From JAPPHA01 sp965221575 (GTDB lineage Bacteria; Pseudomonadota; Alphaproteobacteria; Rhodobacterales; Rhodobacteraceae), in assembly GCA_965221575.1 (NCBI GenBank), contig CBDCSM010000012.1, forward strand, positions 744,001-808,000: 64,000 bases of DNA. The letters are read 5' to 3'. Below are positions 9,215 to 17,901 of the stretch, piece by piece. Position 1 is the stretch's first letter; the number at the start of each line of letters is the position of its first letter. The notes below the pieces were generated by a model that worked only from the letters and a program-made list of their open reading frames with translations, had not been told where the DNA came from and searched no databases. The position numbers were made by a program, and so were the translations under genes.

Positions 9215-10480
9215 TCACGACCCGGTTGCCGACAACTCCAGCCGATCGCCGAAAACCCGGAGCGGTTCACACCCGCGCAACACGGTATCCTCATTGACCA
9301 CGACTTCCTCGAGGTCTTCGAATCCGGGCAGGTCGAACATCGTGTCGAGCAGGATGTCCTCCATGATCGATCGCAGGCCCCTGGCGCCCGTCTTGCGTTC
9401 AATGGCACGCGACGCAATGGCCTTCAAGGCCTCGGGAGTGAACTTCAGCACAACGTCCTCGAGCTCGAAAAGGCGCTGGTACTGCTTGACCAACGCGTTC
9501 TTTGGTTCGGTAAGGATTGCAACCAGCGAATCCTCATCAAGGTCTGACAGTGTCGCGATGACCGGAAGGCGACCGATGAATTCCGGTATCAGCCCGTACT
9601 TCAACAGGTCTTCGGGCTCGAGGGACTCGAGCATCTCGCCGGTCTCCCTCGTGTCCTCGTCCCTGACATCCGCCCCAAACCCGATCGCCGACCCGCGTCC
9701 ACGACGCGCGATGACCTTCTCCAGGCCGGCGAATGCGCCGCCGCAAATGAAAAGGATGTTGGTCGTGTCGACCTGCATGAATTCCTGCTGGGGATGTTTT
9801 CGTCCGCCCTGTGGTGGAACCGATGCGACCGTACCTTCCATGATCTTGAGAAGGGCCTGCTGGACTCCCTCGCCTGAAACGTCACGCGTTATCGAGGGAT
9901 TGTCCGCCTTTCTCGTGATCTTGTCGACTTCATCGATATAGACGATGCCCCTTTGGGCACGTTCAACATTGTACTCCGCGGCCTGCAGCAACTTCAGAAT
10001 GATGTTCTCGACATCTTCCCCGACATAACCCGCCTCCGTCAGTGTCGTGGCGTCGGCCATGGTAAAAGGAACCTCGAGAATTCTCGCCAGTGTCTGGGCA
10101 AGCAGGGTCTTGCCGCATCCCGTGGGGCCAATGAGCAGGATATTCGACTTGACCAACTCGATTTCGGAGTTCTTTTCGTCGTGGTTGAGGCGTTTGTAAT
10201 GGTTGTGCACGGCGACCGAGAGGACACGCTTGGCCATGTCCTGCCCGATGACATAATCGTCAAGAACCTTGCAGATTTCGGCAGGAACGGGAACTCCATC
10301 CGAGGTCGCTGACAACCCGCTTCTGACTTCTTCGCGTATGATGTCCATGCACAACTCGACGCATTCATCGCAGATGAACACGGTTGGCCCGGCGATCAGT
10401 TTGCGAACCTCGTGCTGGCTCTTGCCGCAAAACGAGCAATAGAGCGTGTTTCCGGAATTCTTGCCTTTGGTTTTTGCCAT
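9215..10480 (-). CDS. clpX: ATP-dependent Clp protease ATP-binding subunit ClpX
   Basis: AAA+ unfoldase that feeds substrates to ClpP. The 421-residue length is normal. The N-terminal C4 zinc-binding domain has CSFCGKSQ and CDECVELC pairs (about residues 16-44). The Walker A motif is GPTGCGKT, the Walker B motif is IVYIDEVDKI, the pore loop is TEAGYVGEDVE, and the sensor region contains FICGGAFAGLEKV. It lies downstream of clpP and tig on the same strand in the usual tig-clpP-clpX order. The 230-nt gap to clpP may hold its own promoter. Confidence 0.98.
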   Translation of the reverse strand: MAKTKGKNSGNTLYCSFCGKSQHEVRKLIAGPTVFICDECVELCMDIIREEVRSGLSATSDGVPVPAEICKVLDDYVIGQDMAKRVLSVAVHNHYKRLNHDEKNSEIELVKSNILLIGPTGCGKTLLAQTLARILEVPFTMADATTLTEAGYVGEDVENIILKLLQAAEYNVERAQRGIVYIDEVDKITRKADNPSITRDVSGEGVQQALLKIMEGTVASVPPQGGRKHPQQEFMQVDTTNILFICGGAFAGLEKVIARRGRGSAIGFGADVRDEDTRETGEMLESLEPEDLLKYGLIPEFIGRLPVIATLSDLDEDSLVAILTEPKNALVKQYQRLFELEDVVLKFTPEALKAIASRAIERKTGARGLRSIMEDILLDTMFDLPGFEDLEEVVVNEDTVLRGCEPLRVFGDRLELSATGS

Positions 10481-10690
10481 CCCCGTTTTCTCCTGCCTTT
10501 GCTGCCCTTCGGGTGACGGTGTTACAAGGCCGTTTGCTCACGCACTGCCCTGCGCCTCATTCGTGCGAACCTAGTGTAGAAACCGCCGAGGCACAACGCG
10601 TCTCTGGTCGCACCTGGACAGGGCATCCGCTGTCACCGGATCAACGATCCCGGCCTGAGTCCGCACTCCCTTTTTTTCTTACCCGCATCC

Positions 10691-10709
10691 CCGGGGATCA
10701 TGACCCCGG
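10691..10709 (-). other. stem-loop just after clpP stop
   Basis: CCGGGG, a 7-nt loop and CCCCGG form a perfect 6-bp stem directly after the clpP stop codon. On the minus strand no T-run follows, so this is not a convincing intrinsic terminator. It could protect the clpP message end or mark partial termination before clpX. Confidence 0.35.
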
Positions 10710-10710
10710 A

Positions 10711-11340
10711 TCATTCCTCTACCGTGGCATCTTCCCGTTTTTCGACGATTTCATCAATGAGCCCCCAGTCCATCGCTTCTTCGGCGGACATGAAGTTGTC
10801 TCGATCAAGTGCAGTTTCGACATCTTCGAGCGGTTTCCCGGTATGAGATACATATATTCTGTTCAACCGGTCCTTGAGATCGAGGATTTCCCTTGCATGC
10901 AACGCGATGTCCGACGCGGTTCCCTGGAATCCGCCTGACGGCTGGTGAACCATGATCCGGCTGTTCGGCAGGGCGTAACGCATTCCGGGTTCACCTGCTG
11001 CGAGCAAAAGGGCTCCCATAGACGCAGCTTGTCCAATGCAAAGCGTCGAGACCTTGGGACGAATGTACTGCATCGTATCGTAGATCGACATTCCGGACGT
11101 CACGATACCGCCCGGGCTGTTGATGTACATTGCTATGTCCTTCTTGGGACTTTCCGCTTCAAGGTACAGCAATTGCGCGACGACCAGCGTGGCGGTCAGG
11201 TCCTGGACGGGCCCTGACACGAATACGATCCGCTCCTTCAGCAACCGTGAATAGATATCGTAGGCCCGCTCCCCTCTCGATGTCTGTTCGACAACCATGG
11301 GAACCAGCGTGTTCGCGTAAACTTCAAGCGGATTTTTCAC
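10711..11340 (-). CDS. clpP: ATP-dependent Clp protease proteolytic subunit ClpP
   Basis: Serine peptidase that assembles as a double heptamer and degrades proteins delivered by ClpX or ClpA. The frame is open to 11397, but the GTG at 11340 has a GGAGAA site at proper distance and gives a 209-residue protein beginning KNPLEVYANTLVPMVVEQTS, the usual ClpP start region. The catalytic triad is visible: S107 in GQAASMGA, H132 in RIMVHQPSGG and D181 in LDRDNFMS, with the same spacing as E. coli S97, H122 and D171. It lies 113 nt downstream of tig. Confidence 0.97.
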   Translation of the reverse strand: MKNPLEVYANTLVPMVVEQTSRGERAYDIYSRLLKERIVFVSGPVQDLTATLVVAQLLYLEAESPKKDIAMYINSPGGIVTSGMSIYDTMQYIRPKVSTLCIGQAASMGALLLAAGEPGMRYALPNSRIMVHQPSGGFQGTASDIALHAREILDLKDRLNRIYVSHTGKPLEDVETALDRDNFMSAEEAMDWGLIDEIVEKREDATVEE

Positions 11341-11453
11341 CGATACTTCTCCGTTCTGGTTGCGCTTTTCGAGTTTCGTCCATTCATTCGGGAGCAACCG
11401 GTGTGCGGCGGGGTCGCGATCGAAATGACATCAAGGTAATCCAGCCGGGAACC

Positions 11454-12908
11454 TCAGGATTCGAGCGCCCGCGACATGGTCGCGATTTCGTCGAGGCTCG
11501 CGCTTTTTTCCGTGACATTTACCTGTGAAAGGACCCAGTCGGCGACCTTTTTGTCCAGGCACGCACCGTACAAGGTGTCACGCCATTGCCGGTTTGGCAG
11601 GACTTGCTCTTTCCAGACCTTGAGAGCAACGGGATGGTAGTTCGCGCAGTACTCCCTGTACATGTCGCCCTCCGATACGGAAATGCCCTGCTCTTTCGCA
11701 ATCTGCGTAAACAGGAACCCCGTGCGAAGACGGCGGGCGGCAATCCGGCGCAGTTCGTCGTCCGATTCCCCTGCATTACCTTCAGGGTCTCCAGGTGAAC
11801 CAGGTGATTCCTCGCCACCGGCGGCCTGCTGCGGATTCGCTTCATTTCCGGCCGGGTCTCCGTTTTCACCGCTTTCACCGTTTTCCTGTCCGGCATTCTG
11901 ATCCTCGTCGTCTCCCGCCGGTTCCTCCTGCTGCTCACTGGCGTCAGGATTTCCTAGCGCCTGCCTGACTCGATCGATTTCTTCCATCAGGACTTTCGGC
12001 GGCAGTTCGAAGTCGAGTCTTTCCGCGAGTTCGACCAACAGGCGGGCCTTGGCTATCTGCTCTGCTATCCTTGCCGAATCGAAATTCAGGTTCTCTCGAA
12101 CGCTCTCCTTCATTTTGTCCAGAGAGTCGAAACCGAACAAATCAGCCAATTCCTGGTTGATTTCCCTGGTTTGCGGGCAACTGACCGCACTGATTTCGCA
12201 ATCAAACAACGCCTGTTTGCCGGCAATCTTCTTGTCCGAGTGATTCGAGGGGATCGTAACCTCGACCGTGCGCCGGTCTCCCGCCCTCGTCCCGAGGAGT
12301 TGCTGCTCGAATCCCGGAATGAATGTCTCGGATCCGATGATCACGGGGAAGTCCGTCGCGTTGAGGCGATCGACCGGAACCTCGTCAACCGTTGCGGTGA
12401 AGCTGACGACGACCTTGTCTTCCAGGCAAGCCCCTTCGCCTTCCTCCCTTTCCACGTAAACAGGATTCGCACCGGCGTGCCCCTCGAGCGCTTCGGTGAC
12501 TTCCTTCTCGTCCACGACCGGGTCCGGACGCTCGATATGGATACCGGATAAGTCAACCTCCGGAATAACCGGCGTACACTCGTAGGAAAACTCAATGTTG
12601 ATGTCGGGATCGTCGGGCGAGTTCTTCAACTCCACCGTGGGCTGCCTTACGGGCCTGTCGTCTTTTTTCGCCAGATGGTCTTTGATGCCTTCCTGAACGA
12701 CTTCCATCCATACGTTCGCCCGGGTGCGCTTGCCATAGATCCTGCGGAGAACGGAGACCGGAGCTTTGCCCCGACGAAATCCCTTGATCTGGGCCGTAAC
12801 GCCGAGTTCCTTCAGTTTTTCCGTGACCCTATCGTCAACCTCCTCGGCCGTCGCGGTCAAGGTGTAGGAGCGGGACAAGCCCTCATTGAGATTCTCGGTG
12901 ATTTCCAT
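11454..12908 (-). CDS. tig: trigger factor (ribosome-associated chaperone), with an acidic insert
   Basis: Ribosome-bound chaperone and peptidyl-prolyl isomerase. The start is the ATG at 12908 (MEITENLNEGLSRSYTL); the frame extends upstream only through the tRNA-Leu 3' region. The signature for ribosome binding, KGFRRGKAPVSVLRRIYGKR, is near residues 43-62. The FKBP-like domain follows (about 155-240, with a GSETFIPGFEQQLLG loop). Inside the C-terminal arm region there is a ~60-residue low-complexity insert rich in E, G, D, N and P, starting near residue 340, then a normal C-terminal end. Total length is 484 residues, against about 430-450 for typical relatives. Confidence 0.95.
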   Translation of the reverse strand: MEITENLNEGLSRSYTLTATAEEVDDRVTEKLKELGVTAQIKGFRRGKAPVSVLRRIYGKRTRANVWMEVVQEGIKDHLAKKDDRPVRQPTVELKNSPDDPDINIEFSYECTPVIPEVDLSGIHIERPDPVVDEKEVTEALEGHAGANPVYVEREEGEGACLEDKVVVSFTATVDEVPVDRLNATDFPVIIGSETFIPGFEQQLLGTRAGDRRTVEVTIPSNHSDKKIAGKQALFDCEISAVSCPQTREINQELADLFGFDSLDKMKESVRENLNFDSARIAEQIAKARLLVELAERLDFELPPKVLMEEIDRVRQALGNPDASEQQEEPAGDDEDQNAGQENGESGENGDPAGNEANPQQAAGGEESPGSPGDPEGNAGESDDELRRIAARRLRTGFLFTQIAKEQGISVSEGDMYREYCANYHPVALKVWKEQVLPNRQWRDTLYGACLDKKVADWVLSQVNVTEKSASLDEIATMSRALES

Positions 12909-12963
12909 GATTGCGGTGTTCCGATGTTGCTGACTTTGATGCAATGGGTCCCATGAAAACATG

Positions 12964-13048
12964 TGGTGCGGGTGGAGGGACTTGAACCCCCATGCCTCGC
13001 GGCGCCAAATCCTAAATCTGGTGCGTCTGCCAATTCCGCCACACCCGC
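12964..13048 (-). tRNA. tRNA-Leu, anticodon TAG
   Basis: Read on the minus strand, the 85-nt sequence begins GCGGGTG and ends CACCCGC-A-CCA, giving a 7-bp acceptor stem with an encoded CCA. The D arm, a 5-bp anticodon stem (CCAGA/TTTGG) with loop TTTAGGA (anticodon TAG), a long class II variable arm and the T arm containing GGTTCAAGTCC are all present. The large variable region fits leucine, and TAG reads CUN codons, mainly CUA. It lies just upstream of tig and may be transcribed ahead of it. Confidence 0.96.
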
Positions 13049-13176
13049 GGAATCCGAAATCGAGTGGCCGTGGCCGCCACCCGAAACCGGCGCACTTCTA
13101 GCAAAGGCGTTGCAGCATTGCGAGAGAAAATCACCATTCGAAAAACCGGTTGGCGGGCATGGGCATGGCGCAGAAT

Positions 13177-14775
13177 TCAGTGGCCTTGCCGCCGTGTTTC
13201 CGCCGGTCGATTGACGCCTATCGATGCAAACAGCCGCGGAAGTTCCGCCGCGATGTCCTCCGAGACCAGTCCGGGTCCGAATTGACGCGCCGCCTCGGCG
13301 TGCAGGTAGACGGCAGACGCCGCGGCGTGATGCGGCTCGAGTCCGCGCCCGAGCAATCCCGCGATCATTCCGGCAAGGACGTCGCCCGATCCGGCTGTCG
13401 CGAGCCAGGGAACGGACCCGCTTCCCGTCGCCGCGTTGAGCCAGGGAACCATTCCGGGGGTCGCAATGACCGTATCCGCGCCCTTGAGAACAACCGTACA
13501 CCCTGCCCGCCCTGCGGCTTCCCGTGCCGCGTCGATCCGGGAATACGCCGGCCAGGTCTCGGGAACGCGGACGCATTTCTCCGAGATGTCGGGAAACAAC
13601 CGGGCGAATTCTCCCGTATGCGGGGTCAGGACAACCCCTGGGTGAAGCCTCCTCATGAGCGAACAGGGTGTGTCCCCCCACATGGTCAGAGCATCGGCAT
13701 CCAGTACAAGGAACCTGCCGGAGCGAATGAGCGCCGAGACCAAACGGCGGGCCTTGGTGTGCAATCCGAGGCCCGGGCCCGCACACAGGGAGTTGATGCG
13801 CGCATCGGCCAGGATTCGTTCGAAGTCGCCTAGCCGGCCGAATCCCCTGGTCATAATCGCGTTCAATTGTGCCGCGTGTTCGGCCAGGGCCGAATTCTCG
13901 CAGGCAACCGTCACGAGACCGGCGCCGACCCGGAGGGCTCCCCCTGCCGCGAGACGCGCGGCACCTCCCCGACCAACGGGACCGGACACGACCAACGTAT
14001 GGCCATGATCGTACTTGTGGTGTTCGGCGCGTTTTTCGAGAGATGTCCTCAGGGCAAGTGTCTCGAGCCCCGTGAGCATTGCGGCGGGATCGCCGCCGTC
14101 TTCCAGCGTGATGTCCCTGACGACGACGTCTCCGCAACAACCAGCGCCTTCTGCAAGGAAGTGTCCCGGCTTGGCGGTATGAAATGTGACCGTCAGGTCG
14201 AAGAGCGGAACTGGATTCAGCAACCGGCCGCTGTCGGAGCAGACACCGCTCGGAACATCGATGGCTACCATCGCCAGTGGCGTCCGGCGAGCCGCTTCCA
14301 CCAGCAAACCGTCAAGGGCACCACCAAGCCGGCGGCTGAGGCCGGTTCCGAAAAGCGCGTCGACGACGATCGTCTTCCCTTTCGTAATCCATTGGGAATC
14401 CGCCCGATTACGCGTACCGATGGGGTGGATATCTCCGAGACGACGCCATTTCTCATGGTTGGCGGCCGCATCCGGAGGAAGTCTGTCTGCCTGCCCGAAC
14501 ATCGCCACCCGCACGTGCCATCCATGTTCAGCGAGCAGTCGTGCGACGACAAGGCCGTCACCTCCGTTATTGCCCGGGCCGCAGTATACGAGGACGTCAC
14601 GATCCGGGCCCGGCGCCCCGCTGCCGTCGCCGCGACCTGCGCCCCATCGCCGGCAGATCTCCTCGACAACGGCCTCGCCGGCGCGTTCCATGAGAGTTTC
14701 ACCGGTTCGGCGACCGGACCGGATCATGTCCGTTTCCAGTCGGCGCATCTGCCCTGACGTCAAGACCCGATCCAT
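13177..14775 (-). CDS. nnr: bifunctional NAD(P)HX epimerase/dehydratase
   Basis: Repairs damaged NAD(P)H hydrates in the cytoplasm. The N-terminal YjeF-type domain (about 1-225) epimerises the R and S forms, and the C-terminal kinase-like domain (about 235-525) dehydrates S-NAD(P)HX with ADP. The epimerase shows GETLMERAGEAV, the phosphate loop YCGPGNNGGDGLV and a VDALFGTGLSR segment. The dehydratase shows VVLTPHTGEFARLFP and the family signature TAGSGDVLAGMIAGLLGRG. At 532 residues it is a normal fused Nnr. It is transcribed divergently from glnB. Confidence 0.95.
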   Translation of the reverse strand: MDRVLTSGQMRRLETDMIRSGRRTGETLMERAGEAVVEEICRRWGAGRGDGSGAPGPDRDVLVYCGPGNNGGDGLVVARLLAEHGWHVRVAMFGQADRLPPDAAANHEKWRRLGDIHPIGTRNRADSQWITKGKTIVVDALFGTGLSRRLGGALDGLLVEAARRTPLAMVAIDVPSGVCSDSGRLLNPVPLFDLTVTFHTAKPGHFLAEGAGCCGDVVVRDITLEDGGDPAAMLTGLETLALRTSLEKRAEHHKYDHGHTLVVSGPVGRGGAARLAAGGALRVGAGLVTVACENSALAEHAAQLNAIMTRGFGRLGDFERILADARINSLCAGPGLGLHTKARRLVSALIRSGRFLVLDADALTMWGDTPCSLMRRLHPGVVLTPHTGEFARLFPDISEKCVRVPETWPAYSRIDAAREAAGRAGCTVVLKGADTVIATPGMVPWLNAATGSGSVPWLATAGSGDVLAGMIAGLLGRGLEPHHAAASAVYLHAEAARQFGPGLVSEDIAAELPRLFASIGVNRPAETRRQGH

Positions 14776-14967
14776 TATCGTGATTCCATTTTGGTTATCA
14801 TTTGTGCAATTTGCCTATCCCGCGATCAATTCAAGCCGAATTCGGGGACAATGCCGTGCGCGCCCATCCGGTTGAATTGCCCGAAGGCAAAGGACGTGGT
14901 GAGTCACGCTCACGGCAATCGGCCGAACCCCTGAATTCGAAACTCCGGTGATCAAGGAACGAAGACA

Positions 14968-15306
14968 ATGAAAAAGATCGAGGCGATTATCAAACCGTTC
15001 AAGCTTGACGAAGTCAAGGAAGCGTTACAGGAAACCGGCATCCAGGGGCTGTCAGTGATCGAGGCGAAAGGATTCGGTCGCCAGAAAGGACACACCGAAC
15101 TCTATCGTGGTGCGGAATACATCGTTGACTTTCTGCCCAAGGTGAAGATTGAGGTGGTGCTTGCCGATGACCAGCTTGAAGCCGCAATTGAAGCCATCGT
15201 CAAGGCAGCCAGGACGGACAAGATCGGAGATGGAAAGATATTCGTTTACGAGATCGAACAGGCCGTCCGCATCCGGACCGGAGAGGAAGGGGTTGACGCT
15301 CTTTAG
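14968..15306 (+). CDS. glnB: nitrogen regulatory protein P-II
   Basis: Trimeric signalling protein that senses 2-oxoglutarate and ATP/ADP and controls NtrB, GlnE and other nitrogen proteins. The 112-residue protein is full length, starting MKKIEAIIKPFKLDEVKEAL. The T-loop carries Y51 in ELYRGAEY, the uridylylation site of GlnD. The C-terminal signature GKIFVYEIEQAVRIRTGE is present. It is followed 57 nt later by glnA in a classical glnBA operon, which favours GlnB over GlnK. Confidence 0.96.
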   Translation: MKKIEAIIKPFKLDEVKEALQETGIQGLSVIEAKGFGRQKGHTELYRGAEYIVDFLPKVKIEVVLADDQLEAAIEAIVKAARTDKIGDGKIFVYEIEQAVRIRTGEEGVDAL

Positions 15307-15315
15307 TCTGCGGGT

Positions 15316-15330
15316 TTGAACCGGGTTCAA
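15316..15330 (+). promoter_or_regulatory. 15-nt perfect inverted repeat between glnB and glnA
   Basis: TTGAACC, one base, then GGTTCAA. The loop is too short for a stable RNA hairpin as drawn, so a protein-binding site or an RNA-processing element are both possible. It falls in the 57-nt glnB-glnA spacer, where a separate glnA promoter or message processing would act. Its function is unproven. Confidence 0.35.
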
Positions 15331-15363
15331 CCATTGCCAACCTGAGCCAAGGAAGAAAACGAA

Positions 15364-16770
15364 ATGAGTGCCACAGAACTCCTGAAGATGATCAGCGACC
15401 ACGACGCCGCATATGTCGATTTGCGCTTTACCGACCCTCGCGGCAAGCTGCAGCATGTCACGATCGCGGCTGACCATGTCGACGAGGATTTTCTCGAAGA
15501 AGGAATGATGTTCGACGGATCGTCCATCGCGGGATGGAAATCGATCGACCAGTCGGACATGAAGTTGATGCCGGATACGGAATCCGGATACCTGGATCCG
15601 TTCTATGCCGAGAGAACGGTTGCCGTACATTGCTCGGTCCTGGAACCCGATACGGGTGAGGCCTATGAGCGGGATCCAAGGAGCACCGCACAAAAGGCAG
15701 AAGCCTATCTCGAGTACACCGGCATCGGCGATACCTGCTACTTCGGACCGGAAGCCGAGTTCTTCGTGTTTGACGACGTGCGTTTTGCCAACACAATCAA
15801 CAAGGTATCTTACGAAATTGATGCGATCGATGCGTCATGGAACACCGATACCGAGTATTCCATGGGCAACATGGGGCACCGGCCAGGTGTCAAGGGGGGA
15901 TACTTTCCGGTCAACCCGACCGATGCTTCGCAGGATCTCCGTTCGGAAATGCTGAGCACGATGAAGGGCATGGGGATGAATGTGGACAAGCACCACCACG
16001 AGGTCGCGTCATGCCAGCATGAACTGGGCCTCATATTCAATACCTTGACCCGCCAGGGCGACGAGTTGCAGAAGTACAAGTACGTCATCCATAACGTTGC
16101 GCACGCCTATGGCAAGTCTGCGACCTTCATGCCGAAGCCTGTCGCGGGCGACAATGGAACCGGCATGCACGTGAACATGTCGATCTGGAAAGGAGGCAAG
16201 ACGATCCTTGCCGGCGACAAGTATGCCGATCTGTCCCAGGAAGCGCTCTACTGCATTGGCGGCGTCCTCAAGCACTCCAAGGCGCTGAATGCATTCTCGA
16301 ACCCGGGGACAAACAGCTACAAGCGCCTGATTCCAGGATTCGAGGCCCCGGTCCTCAGAGCATACTCTGCCCGTAACCGGTCAGGTTGTGTCAGGATCCC
16401 ATGGACTGGCTCGCCCAGTGCCAAGCGCATTGAAGTGCGCTTTCCCGACCCTTCGGCCAATCCGTATTTCTGTTTCGCCTCGATTTTGATGGCGGCGATC
16501 GACGGAATCCGAAACCGGATCGACCCGGGTGAGGCCATGGACAAGGATCTCTACGATCTTCCGCCGGAAGAACTGGAGGGAATCCCGACTGTCTGCGCAT
16601 CGTTGCGCGAAGCCCTGGGTGCCCTCGAAGCCGACAAGGAGTTCCTGCTGGCCGGTGACGTGTTTACAGAGAACCAGCTCGCCGGTTACATGGACCTGAA
16701 ATGGGAAGAGATCTACAAGTTTGAACATACGCCCCATCCGGTCGAGTTCGAAATGTACTACAGCTGCTGA
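15364..16770 (+). CDS. glnA: type I glutamine synthetase
   Basis: Makes glutamine from glutamate, ammonia and ATP as a dodecamer, the entry point of nitrogen assimilation. The 468-residue length is standard. Visible signatures are MFDGSSIAGWKSIDQSDM, the metal-site segment GPEAEFFVFDDV, the loop KPVAGDNGTGMHVNMSIWKG, the NRSGCVRIP ATP region and the adenylylation site Y397 in DLYDLPPEE. It should therefore be under GlnE control as well as PII. A strong terminator follows 43 nt after the stop. Confidence 0.98.
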   Translation: MSATELLKMISDHDAAYVDLRFTDPRGKLQHVTIAADHVDEDFLEEGMMFDGSSIAGWKSIDQSDMKLMPDTESGYLDPFYAERTVAVHCSVLEPDTGEAYERDPRSTAQKAEAYLEYTGIGDTCYFGPEAEFFVFDDVRFANTINKVSYEIDAIDASWNTDTEYSMGNMGHRPGVKGGYFPVNPTDASQDLRSEMLSTMKGMGMNVDKHHHEVASCQHELGLIFNTLTRQGDELQKYKYVIHNVAHAYGKSATFMPKPVAGDNGTGMHVNMSIWKGGKTILAGDKYADLSQEALYCIGGVLKHSKALNAFSNPGTNSYKRLIPGFEAPVLRAYSARNRSGCVRIPWTGSPSAKRIEVRFPDPSANPYFCFASILMAAIDGIRNRIDPGEAMDKDLYDLPPEELEGIPTVCASLREALGALEADKEFLLAGDVFTENQLAGYMDLKWEEIYKFEHTPHPVEFEMYYSC

Positions 16771-16812
16771 CGAGGTCCGGATGTCGATCTCCTGACTGGC
16801 TGTTTCGTCTTG

Positions 16813-16837
16813 AGGCCCCCAATTCGGGGGCCTTTCG
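16813..16837 (+). terminator. intrinsic terminator after glnA
   Basis: AGGCCCCC and GGGGGCCT form a perfect 8-bp GC-rich stem around a 5-nt loop (AATTC), and TTTC follows. It lies 43 nt past the glnA stop and before the convergent DUF3445 gene, where a terminator is expected. Confidence 0.85.
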
Positions 16838-16914
16838 ATTCAGGAACGGCACTACGAAGTCCAGGATCAATTCATGACCTGCGTTTCTTTGCCTGGTTCC
16901 GCCGCAACAAGAGT

Positions 16915-17739
16915 TCAACGCTCAAGCAGAGGGCAGTCCGGACCGACGTTCTCTTCGGATACGACCCATGTATGGATTCCGAAAACGACGGCCTTGGAAG
17001 CCGGGAGTTTTCGCAATGTTTGCAGTTCAACGCGAATCCATTTCCTTCCCTCTCCCGGCCTCGAACGCCGTGCGTTTTCACGTCTTGGCTGAAACAGGTC
17101 CGGATCGTCATAGACAAGGTTGTTGGCGCGCCAGAGTGGTCGTTCGGGAACGAGTGCATCGAATACACGCTGGACTCCCCGGGCGACCCGGTCATCGTAA
17201 TCCGGAATCGGGTGATGAATTGATGTCAGTGGCCTGCCCAGTTTTTCATCGAGACTCCAGCTTGCAGGAAAACAGAGAATCGCCGCGGTGAGCACATGCT
17301 CCGATCCGATTTTCTGCAGAATGCAAAAGTCCTCCTGCACGAGGCGCCCGACGATCGCGAGCGGGTGCCGGCCGTCCAATTGGACCGAAACGCCGTCCGG
17401 GCGGGTCACGAGATCACCTCTCCTGCTAAACCCCTGAATTTCCGTGACGGACTCGATGACCAGTTCCAGGAGTTCCGAGGCAGTACTCCCGGCCACGTCC
17501 ATGCAGGCGAACACAACTGGAAAGTGATGTTCGACGAGGTGGTCACGGTAGGACATCTGCTCGCCGTAGACATCGTCGACGACCAGCCATTGACATGGAT
17601 TCAGGGGATTCAGGCCAGGTAACCTGCGGGTTCGTTCTTCGCTCCACGGTCGTACGGGCAAAACCGCCTGGCAAATTGCCGCGAACCGGTCTCTCTCCGA
17701 TCCGTCACCAGCCCGGGTCGCTGCAGACTCGAATTTCAT
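16915..17739 (-). CDS. DUF3445 / haem-dependent oxidative N-demethylase family protein
   Basis: Member of the family (DUF3445) whose studied members remove methyl groups from secondary or tertiary amines with haem and O2. The pattern TRRLPGLNPLNPCQWLVVDD, then FPASWSLDEKLGRPLTSIHH, and the closing VELQTLRKLPASKAVVFGIH are typical. The start is uncertain: ATG at 17739 gives 274 residues, while a GTG at 17760 adds seven. It is alone here, without the oxidoreductase subunits that accompany dimethylamine-type systems. It is transcribed divergently from dddP, so a link with methylated marine osmolytes is possible but not shown. Confidence 0.8.
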   Translation of the reverse strand: MKFESAATRAGDGSERDRFAAICQAVLPVRPWSEERTRRLPGLNPLNPCQWLVVDDVYGEQMSYRDHLVEHHFPVVFACMDVAGSTASELLELVIESVTEIQGFSRRGDLVTRPDGVSVQLDGRHPLAIVGRLVQEDFCILQKIGSEHVLTAAILCFPASWSLDEKLGRPLTSIHHPIPDYDDRVARGVQRVFDALVPERPLWRANNLVYDDPDLFQPRRENARRSRPGEGRKWIRVELQTLRKLPASKAVVFGIHTWVVSEENVGPDCPLLER

Positions 17740-17901
17740 GCGCGGGACTCGCCGGGACACACTTGCCTGTTAGCGACAGTTTTTCACGGCTCTTGCCGCA
17801 TTCGGGCTGGAATCCCGGACAGGCAGGATGGCCATTTTCCAATGAACGCCGACATCGATTCGTTTGCGGCCTGGAGGCACACCTTAGCAGGGGCAGTTAC
17901 C

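Noticed and set aside
13867..14757. 296-codon plus frame opposite nnr
   Set aside because: Shadow of the clearly assigned Nnr protein.
14776..14967. Possible sigma-54 promoter before glnB (TGG...TGCA)
   Set aside because: The GG and GC elements are 11 nt apart instead of 10 and the flanks do not match; not called.
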